From: Candidatus Aciduliprofundum sp.
GTDB taxonomy: Archaea; Thermoplasmatota; Thermoplasmata; Thermoplasmatales; Aciduliprofundaceae
Assembly (NCBI GenBank): GCA_015523135.1
Contig: WAKY01000061.1
Span: forward strand, 1 to 13,747
Direction: 5' to 3'
DNA: 13,747 bases
This document shows positions 5,679-12,100 of the stretch, piece after piece. Numbering within the stretch: the stretch's first letter is position 1; every line of letters begins with the position of its first letter. The notes beneath the pieces are model-generated. The model made no database searches, was not told the DNA's origin, and saw only the letters and a list, made by a program, of their open reading frames with translations. A program made the translations under genes and the position numbers.

Positions 5679-6424
5679 TTAACCTTCCTCCTAGTGAACT
5701 TGATGTAGAATTTTTCATCCACTGAAAAACCTCTTTTTGTAAGAGTTAAAGGTATTTTATCGATGGTATATGGAACAGTACTTTTTTCTATTACCATTTC
5801 AAAGTTTCTATTTGAGAAGTCCAAAAATATCACTGAATCCATCATAGGCTTGTCTGAAAGGAGATTATCGTAATCCTCTGCAGTAACTATAACTGCACTA
5901 TTAGAATTTTCTTCTAAGAAATTTAGAAATGCGTGCACAGCTGCATCTGGATTTAATCCTCGCATATAAAAATACCTTAGGGAAGTTATAGAATCCACCA
6001 CAATCCTATCAAATCTTATTCTATCAAACACATTTTTCAAAGTGGCCCTTAAAGATAAGACATCCGCTTCAAATACCTTCTTATTCTTCTCAGTATTTTT
6101 CATCTTTGCAGGAGTGGCAATAGGAGTGACTTCCCTAACTGGCTTAACCTCAGCTTTGCTAGAAATCACAGGCACTGCGTCAAAAATGTAAATTTCATCA
6201 AGAAGTATGTCAAAATCTTCAAAATTTTCTCGTACAATCCAACTTGGTTGGTCAAGGGATATATACAATACATTCTCGCCTTTTAACGCGCCGCTGGCTA
6301 AATACTGCATTGCAAATATTGTCTTACCCGAGCCTGGGGGACCATAAATAAGGTTTAGAGACTCTTCCCTAATCCCTGGAAGGAAAGCATCCAAGTTCTT
6401 TATGCCAAGGGGGACTACTTTCAT
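5675..6424 (-). CDS. KaiC/RadA-like RecA-superfamily ATPase (B)
   Basis: 249 residues, paralogue of the following gene and first in the pair. Motifs: LGIKNLDAFLPGI at the N-terminus, Walker A GPPGSGKT (28-35), Walker B RIVVDS (140-145) and a late strand AVIVTAEDYD (177-186). The catalytic Glu-Glu position of KaiC reads Asp-Gln (58-59, in LYISLDQPSW). DAVPV occurs at 82-86, followed by an insert of about 35 residues rich in Lys, Pro and Val. The C-terminus is basic (FTRRKVK). There is no signal peptide or membrane helix, so the protein is cytoplasmic. The ATG has no Shine-Dalgarno but does have a TATA-like box 27 bases upstream. The gene is divergent from ssb across about 150 bases, which leaves open a role in DNA metabolism alongside the signalling roles usually proposed for KaiC-like proteins. 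Confidence 0.85.
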   Translation of the reverse strand: MKVVPLGIKNLDAFLPGIREESLNLIYGPPGSGKTIFAMQYLASGALKGENVLYISLDQPSWIVRENFEDFDILLDEIYIFDAVPVISSKAEVKPVREVTPIATPAKMKNTEKNKKVFEADVLSLRATLKNVFDRIRFDRIVVDSITSLRYFYMRGLNPDAAVHAFLNFLEENSNSAVIVTAEDYDNLLSDKPMMDSVIFLDFSNRNFEMVIEKSTVPYTIDKIPLTLTKRGFSVDEKFYIKFTRRKVK

Positions 6425-6445
6425 CTAAAATCCAAATTGATAACA

Positions 6446-6456
6446 CATATTTAATT
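6446..6456 (-). promoter_or_regulatory. TATA-like box for the KaiC-like pair
   Basis: The minus strand reads AATTAAATATG, centred about 27 bases upstream of the ATG at 6424. It fits a leaderless transcript for the two-gene operon. Confidence 0.45.
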
Positions 6457-6507
6457 CCTTTCATATCAATGTCGTGATAAGTCATGCCACGATTTGTGAA
6501 TACGAAG

Positions 6508-6518
6508 TTTTTTATACC
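6508..6518 (+). promoter_or_regulatory. TATA-like box for ssb
   Basis: TTTTTTATACC, centred near 6513. The start would be near 6538-6540, giving a leader of about 35 bases that holds a perfect short inverted repeat and a GGAAGTG ribosome binding site at 6561-6567. Confidence 0.45.
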
Positions 6519-6537
6519 ATCAGCATTTAAAGTGGTT

Positions 6538-6550
6538 GGGCTTAAAGCCC
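6538..6550 (+). repeat. Perfect inverted repeat at the predicted ssb transcript start
   Basis: GGGCTTAAAGCCC: two 6-base arms around a single A. It lies about 25 bases after the TATA-like box and 24 bases before the ssb ATG. It could be an operator for a dimeric regulator or a chance palindrome; the one-base centre rules out a stable RNA hairpin with all six pairs. Confidence 0.5.
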
Positions 6551-6573
6551 TAAAGAAAAAGGAAGTGTAGAAA

Positions 6574-6987
6574 ATGGAAGAATTAACCAAAATAAAGGAC
6601 TTGAACCCAAATGCCAAAAGAGTTAATGTTTTGGCAAAGGTTCTACATAAGGGAGAGCCAAAAGAGATTAACACCAAGTATGGTGAGACGAAGCATGTGA
6701 CTGAAGCTGTTGTTGGAGATGAAACAGGAACTATAATAATGTCCCTATGGAACGAGCAGGCAGATATGATTACCGAGGGGGAAACAATATACGTAGACAA
6801 TGGATACATTTCCCTAGTAAGAGGTCACATGCGCCTGAATGTTGGAAAGTATGGAAGTATAAAAAAGAGTGAAGAAGAGCTAGGAGATATAAATGAAGAG
6901 TTGGATATGAGCGCTGAAGAGCATGAGAGACAATACAATAAGAGATACAACAACTACAAAAAGAGAAGTTACAATAATAGATGGTAA
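6574..6987 (+). CDS. ssb: Single-stranded DNA-binding protein, single OB fold (Sulfolobus SSB type)
   Basis: 137 residues, close to the Sulfolobus SSB (about 148). The OB fold spans about residues 5-100, with family segments IKDLNPNAKRVNVLAKVL, TEAVVGDETGTIIMSLWNEQ (43-62), ITEGETIYVDNGYIS and RGHMRLNVGKYGSI. Trp59 in the SLWN segment is at the position of a base-stacking aromatic in the Sulfolobus protein. An acidic linker (about 99-118) leads to a short basic, aromatic tail (119-137) of Tyr, Asn, Arg and Lys ending in Trp, where the Sulfolobus protein has an RG-rich tail. It binds single-stranded DNA in replication and repair. The start is the ATG with GGAAGTG seven bases upstream. The gene is divergent from the KaiC-like pair. 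The family call is firm; the tail function is unknown. Confidence 0.92.
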   Translation: MEELTKIKDLNPNAKRVNVLAKVLHKGEPKEINTKYGETKHVTEAVVGDETGTIIMSLWNEQADMITEGETIYVDNGYISLVRGHMRLNVGKYGSIKKSEEELGDINEELDMSAEEHERQYNKRYNNYKKRSYNNRW

Positions 6988-7011
6988 GTTTAAATTTTAG
7001 AAAATTTTAAC

Positions 7012-7027
7012 TCACTCTTTTTCTTTT
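7012..7027 (+). terminator. T-rich terminator candidate after ssb
   Basis: The T-rich stretch CACTCTTTTTCTTTT lies 25 bases after the ssb stop and before the next ATG. Oligo-T tracts of this kind end many archaeal transcripts. There is no hairpin; the evidence is composition only. Confidence 0.3.
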
Positions 7028-7035
7028 ATGTTTTT

Positions 7036-7503
7036 ATGTATCCTATTATAGGTGTTATAGGCGGTTCTACATGCGAAGAAGAGATTTGTAAAATGGCATA
7101 CAGAGTTGGAGAGTTAATTGCAAAAAATAAATGCGTCCTTGCCTCAGGCGGCTTAGGAGGAGTTATGCTTCATGCCTCAAAAGGTGCAAAGGATGCGGGT
7201 GGATTGACAATTGGAATTTTACCTTATGGCAAGGAAGAGGCAAATCCCTATGTTGATATTGCAATCCCAACATACTATGGCTTAGCGAGAAATCATCTGT
7301 TAGTAAGAAGTGCTGATGTTCTAATTGCCATAGATGGATTTGTGGGAACACTATCAGAAATATCTTTCGCTTTGAACGAGGGAAAAACGGTAATTGCATT
7401 AAATTCTTGGGAATTGGAGAAGGAGAAGATAACAAAAGGAAAGTACATAGAGGTAAACTCTCCCGACGAAGCTGTTAAACTTGCTTTGAAAGAGATAAGG
7501 TAA
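7036..7503 (+). CDS. SLOG/LOG-like Rossmann-fold nucleotide-binding protein (TIGR00725-like)
   Basis: 155 residues, the usual length for the small DprA/LOG-type (SLOG) proteins of the TIGR00725 type. Signatures: N-terminal IIGVIGGSTCEEE (4-16), SGGLGGVMLHASKGA (37-51), the GLARNHLLVRSADVLIAIDG block (82-101) and the diagnostic GFVGTLSEISFAL (101-113), where LOG proteins have PGG-GT--E. Related proteins bind nucleotides, nucleotide sugars or molybdenum cofactor, or release cytokinin-type bases from nucleotides; which applies here cannot be told. The first Gly of the GG-GT loop is kept, and the second is replaced by Phe-Val. The gene lies between ssb and pheT on the same strand, 48 bases after ssb and 31 bases before pheT, with oligo-T stretches in both gaps. 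No Shine-Dalgarno is seen. Confidence 0.85.
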   Translation: MYPIIGVIGGSTCEEEICKMAYRVGELIAKNKCVLASGGLGGVMLHASKGAKDAGGLTIGILPYGKEEANPYVDIAIPTYYGLARNHLLVRSADVLIAIDGFVGTLSEISFALNEGKTVIALNSWELEKEKITKGKYIEVNSPDEAVKLALKEIR

Positions 7504-7534
7504 ACTTTTTTTACAATACCTCTTTTTAGTATGT

Positions 7535-9142
7535 ATGCCTGTTATAAGATTACAGAGAGATGAGCTTAAGAGATTCAATATTGACGAAGATAAATTCATA
7601 AGAGATGTAAATATGCTTGGGGCCGATTTTAAGGAGCTTGATGAGAAAGAGCTCCGCGTAGAATTCTTTCCAGATAGGCCAGATCTGTACACTGTTGAAG
7701 GAGTTGTTAGAGCCATAAGGGGATTTTGGGGCATTGAGAGAGGGGCTCCAAAATATGAGGCAAGAAATGGGGATGTGGAAATATTCGTGGATGATAGAAT
7801 GAAAAATATAAGGCCTTACATTGTGGGAGCTGTAATTAAAGGAATAGAAGTAGACGATTTAATGATAAAGAGTATGATGGATTTTCAAGAGAAATTGCAT
7901 ATAACTGTTGGTAGAAAAAGAAAAAAATTAGCAATAGGGTTGCATGATTTTGACAAAGTTAAGCCACCTTTTTACTATGTTCCCAAGGATAAGAATTTTA
8001 AATTCGTCCCGTTAGGATTTCAAGAAGAAATGAGCGTAGAGGAGATTCTAAAAAAGCATCCTAAAGGTGTAGAGTATGCACATATTCTTGCCAGTCTAAA
8101 AGATTATCCAATTATAGTGGATGCTGAAGGAAATGTTCTGTCATTTCCTCCAATAATCAACGGAACTTTAACTCAGATAACAAACAAAACGAAAAATATA
8201 TTCATTGATATAACAGGCACAGATTTGAATACCTTGAATTCTGTGCTCAATATTCTAGCTTGCTCCTTTGCAGATAGAGGTGCTTCAATTGAAAGTGTAG
8301 AAATAAAATATTCAGATAGAATTATCAAAACTCCAGGATTAGAGTATGAAAAAATTGAAGTTAAAAAAGATTATATTGAGAAAATTTTAGGCAGGAAATT
8401 GAGAGATGAGGATGTTTTAGATTCTCTGCAAAGAATGCGCTTTGATGCTGAAATAGAGAATGGAAGTATAAAGGTCACAATTCCACCATACAGAATGGAT
8501 ATTCTTCACCCTGTGGATATAATTGAAGATATTGCCAAAGGCTTAACTTTTCAGAACTTCAGACCTTCTCTACCAACTAAAGAAAAGATAGGAAGCACGA
8601 TAAAAGATCTTGAAAGTATAATAAGGGGGATAATGCTTGGCTTAGGATTCTCAGAAGTCACAACTTTGACTATAACTTCACCTAAAATCCAGTATGATAT
8701 TATGAGATTACCTAGAGAAAATTTTGTAGAGATAGAAAATCCTATAACTGAAGATGGAACCACCCTACGCAGCTGGCTCATCCCATCTTTGATGGAAATT
8801 CTTCGCAAGAACAAGCATAGAGAGCTGCCTCAGAGAATATTTGAGATAGGTTATGTAATTAGAGAGAGAAAAGAAGAGCATCTTGCATTCTTGTACATTG
8901 ATTCTTCAGCAAGCTTCACGCTAAGCAAGTCCTATGTAGAAGCAATATTGAGAGATTTAGGCATTGAAAAATATGAAATAAAGGATATTGAGCATAACAG
9001 TTTCATTTCAGGCAGGGTGGCGGGAATTTATAGAGGCGATGAAATAGGGCTCTTTGGAGAAATACATCCCGAGGTTTTAGAGAATTTTGAGCTTGGATAT
9101 CCAACAATTGCAATGGAGTTAAATCTAACAAAAATAAAATAA
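7535..9142 (+). CDS. pheT: Phenylalanine-tRNA ligase beta subunit
   Basis: 535 residues, a normal size for archaeal PheT, which lacks the bacterial N-terminal tRNA-binding-like and C-terminal anticodon domains. With PheS it forms an alpha2-beta2 enzyme that charges tRNA-Phe; the beta chain holds the editing site. Domain order: N-terminal region 1-90 (VEFFPDRPDLYTVEGVVRAI is typical), B3/B4 editing domain about 95-250 (GRKRKKLAIGLHDFDKVKPP, FPPIINGTLTQIT), B5 domain about 270-340 with PPYRMDILHPVDIIEDIAKG, and the catalytic-like core 355-535 (ENPITEDGTTLRSWLIPSL, RIFEIGYVIRE, LFGEIHPEVLENF). The start at 7535 gives the MPVIRLQRDEL N-terminus; the ATG four bases upstream is out of frame. pheS is not in this window. 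The gene ends 13 bases from the convergent giant surface-protein gene. Confidence 0.96.
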   Translation: MPVIRLQRDELKRFNIDEDKFIRDVNMLGADFKELDEKELRVEFFPDRPDLYTVEGVVRAIRGFWGIERGAPKYEARNGDVEIFVDDRMKNIRPYIVGAVIKGIEVDDLMIKSMMDFQEKLHITVGRKRKKLAIGLHDFDKVKPPFYYVPKDKNFKFVPLGFQEEMSVEEILKKHPKGVEYAHILASLKDYPIIVDAEGNVLSFPPIINGTLTQITNKTKNIFIDITGTDLNTLNSVLNILACSFADRGASIESVEIKYSDRIIKTPGLEYEKIEVKKDYIEKILGRKLRDEDVLDSLQRMRFDAEIENGSIKVTIPPYRMDILHPVDIIEDIAKGLTFQNFRPSLPTKEKIGSTIKDLESIIRGIMLGLGFSEVTTLTITSPKIQYDIMRLPRENFVEIENPITEDGTTLRSWLIPSLMEILRKNKHRELPQRIFEIGYVIRERKEEHLAFLYIDSSASFTLSKSYVEAILRDLGIEKYEIKDIEHNSFISGRVAGIYRGDEIGLFGEIHPEVLENFELGYPTIAMELNLTKIK

Positions 9143-9148
9143 AAAGTT

Positions 9149-9166
9149 AAGAGGATTACTCCTCTT
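9149..9166 (+). terminator. Hairpin with T-rich tail between pheT and the surface-protein gene
   Basis: AAGAGG, a six-base loop, then CCTCTT, followed by TTATTTTCTT on the plus strand. It begins six bases after the pheT stop and covers the stop codon of the convergent gene. It looks like an intrinsic-type terminator for pheT, though archaeal termination normally needs only the T tract. Confidence 0.4.
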
Positions 9167-12100
9167 TATTTTCTTCCTCCTCTGAGGTTTCTGGTTCTTC
9201 TTCCTCAGAGCCCTCTTCGCTTTCTTCTTCTATTTCCTCTGTAGGCTGTTCCTCTTCCTCAGTTTCCTCTTCTTCTGTGGTTTCTTCTTCACTGGGTGGT
9301 GTCTTTCCTCCGCTCTTCTTGCCTGCGTAGTACATCACTATTGCTATAATTAGCATTATGATGAACAGAGAGAGCCATACATACTGCATTGTTACTGCCT
9401 GGTCTTTCTGCTTGCCTAGGTCCGTATAATTGGCCTGCAAGCTGCTATACTTATCCTGCAAGTTGTTGTATTCAGTATTTAGATTATTATACTTGTTCTG
9501 TAGGTCCTGTATCTGTGAGCTCTGGTCAGCAATCTTCTGATTGAGGCTGTTTATATAATCGCTTATTTCTAGTGTATTGTTGAACTTACCTGCAACTTCA
9601 ACTCCAAAGTAGTACATAGCCCCACTCTGGGAGTATACCTCGAATACGTAGTGTGCAGGTAGCAGGATATCGGGTGCTGTATAGTTGAACACAACTATAC
9701 CGTTGGCATCTGTAACTTTGGTTGCCTGATCCACTGTTCCAGCTGGTGTCGAGAGAGTTACCTTCTCACCTGCAATAGGTCTACCCTCAAGTCCACCAAC
9801 TAACTGCATTCTTATCATCGCTTTGCCCTTGTATGGAACCATATCCACATATGTGCTTGTACTGCCAGTCATCACTTTAAGACAGCTGAATACACTCACG
9901 TTGGAAAGCTCAGAAGTTCCGGAGAGGAATGGTATATCGTACTCATAGTTGAGCTCCATTGCATGGTCAGTGGAGGAGAGCAGTATTGATACAGACACAA
10001 TGCTATCTGCAATTGTTGGCTCGATTGTTATGTTGAACTGTGCAATACCCTGAGCATTTGTAGTTGCGGTTGTGCTATTCTTATAGTTGCCAAGGCTCCA
10101 ATCTGCAGATACAGTTACTCCTGCTAGAGGACCGTTCATATCAACAACTTTCAATGTCATCATAGTGGTTGTTATATTATCGCTGAGGTAGAACTCATTG
10201 ACCATTATATCTGATATACCCATTATCGGAGCTCTCTGAAGTACAAAACTATCTTTTACACCAAAGAGGTATGGATAGTCAAAACCGAGCCCAGTGTAAA
10301 TTGCACTAAATCCATATCCATAAGCATCCATCCAAGCACTTACGAATATTGGCTGATCTGCCCTAAGAGCACTGGTGTTCAAAGTATATGAGAACTGACC
10401 ATTTGCATCAGTTGTGCCCCATATAACACTCTGACCTGCCCACCATACATATGTACCTGCGTTGTTTGCCCAGTCAGCACCGAAGCCATAATCGGTACCA
10501 AACACGGCCATGAACACAGATGCATTTGCCAATGGTGCATTTGTAGATGCATCATATACGGTCATTGTAACCTGTACCTGCTGTCCGTTGCCAGCAGTTA
10601 CTTTGTTGAGCTGCATATCCATTGCATATAAGCCAGTCCAAGCGCCAATGTAAGGATCAAAGCCAGTATCGTTACCCACATAGATCTGCACGCTGTCAGG
10701 TGCCATGTATGTATCCTGAGTATATGCCTCAACTATAACCGGAATATTTGCATTTTCAGTTGCAGTTAGAGTGAATGTTGCCTCGCCATTGCTATCCGTA
10801 GTCTTCTGAGTTGAATCCCACTGTACACCCCAAGCTGGCACAGTCTGCTCGCCATACCAGTTAGGATCGGTTGCATTGGAGTAATAGGCAGCAACATAAA
10901 CATCGTGATTTGCCACTGGATTTCCATTAATATCAACAACCTTAACTGTTATATCAGTGCTCTTACCTGCAGTAATTCCATAACTGCTCACATGCTCTAT
11001 CATAACCTTGTACCAGCTGCTTCCCTGGCTCTGTATAGGTATGAATAGAGTACCTGTCTGAAGGTTTGTAAGTATGGTATTATTCACATTAATCTTGGCT
11101 TTTACTATATCCACAGCATTTATGTTGGATATCATTGTTGGAGCGGTGTAATGGAATGTAGCAATACCATCGCTATTTGTAACATTGTAGGGCTCTATAG
11201 AACCGGCAGTTTCTTCTGTAAGTATAGTAACATTAACACCTGCAAGCGGATGAGCATACAGATCAGTAACCTTTGCGGTTACAACAGCACTTGCTCCAGG
11301 TGTGAGTATTGGCTTATCAATGCTTAGCTTAACCTTAGCAACATTCTTTGGCAAGTACACAGTCACTTCCTGAGACCCTGTGAAGTTATAACTATGTCCA
11401 TTCATATTCACGGAGAATGAGTACGTCAATGTAATTGGCTTATCATACAACTGGAACTTAAGAGGTACGCTAAATGCAAATCCACCAGAGTCGCCCGTGG
11501 TACCATTTGCCCATACTCCATTGGATGCATAGATGGCAACATTAACATCCTTTATTGGCAAGCCATTTGCATCGGTTACATAGAATGCACCATTTATTGA
11601 CTGCCCAGCATAAGCCACATTAGGCACATAGAGATGTGGCACTACACCAGTTAATGTCTTTCCTGTAACATTGGTTATAGGTCCTGGATGGTGGCCACCG
11701 CCACCGCCTCCACCGCCACCTCCAGAGGTTGGCGGATGGAGAACTCCAAGTGAGAATCCATTCCATATTGTACCATAGGCCGCTACCCAGCCCTGCCAGG
11801 CATCTTTGTAATAAGCCATAATGTTCTTTCTGTAATACAAGGTATCGTATGGTAAGTCATGCACAAGTATACCTTCAATCTCCTTGATCTTGTTAATTCT
11901 ATCCTGGGTGTTCATATCAGTCCTTATCTCAATGAGTAATTTATCCACTGTAGGATTAGCATAGCCAGGAGTGTTATAACCTACAGGTGCTGCATTCCAG
12001 CTTGCAAAGAAGTCTTCAAGGTATGTCTCTGGAAATGCACCTACACCCCATCCTAGAATGTACATATCAAAGCTAACCTGCACGAAGGCCTTGGAAACTA

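Noticed and set aside
6369..6809. Open frame of 146 codons on the minus strand across ssb and the intergenic region
   Set aside because: It is antisense to a clear ssb gene and overlaps both divergent promoters; its composition shows no domain and it is explained as a shadow frame.
9159..9293. GAA/GAG-rich stretch as a microsatellite or CRISPR-like repeat
   Set aside because: There is no regular unit or spacer pattern; it is explained by the Glu-rich tail of the surface protein.
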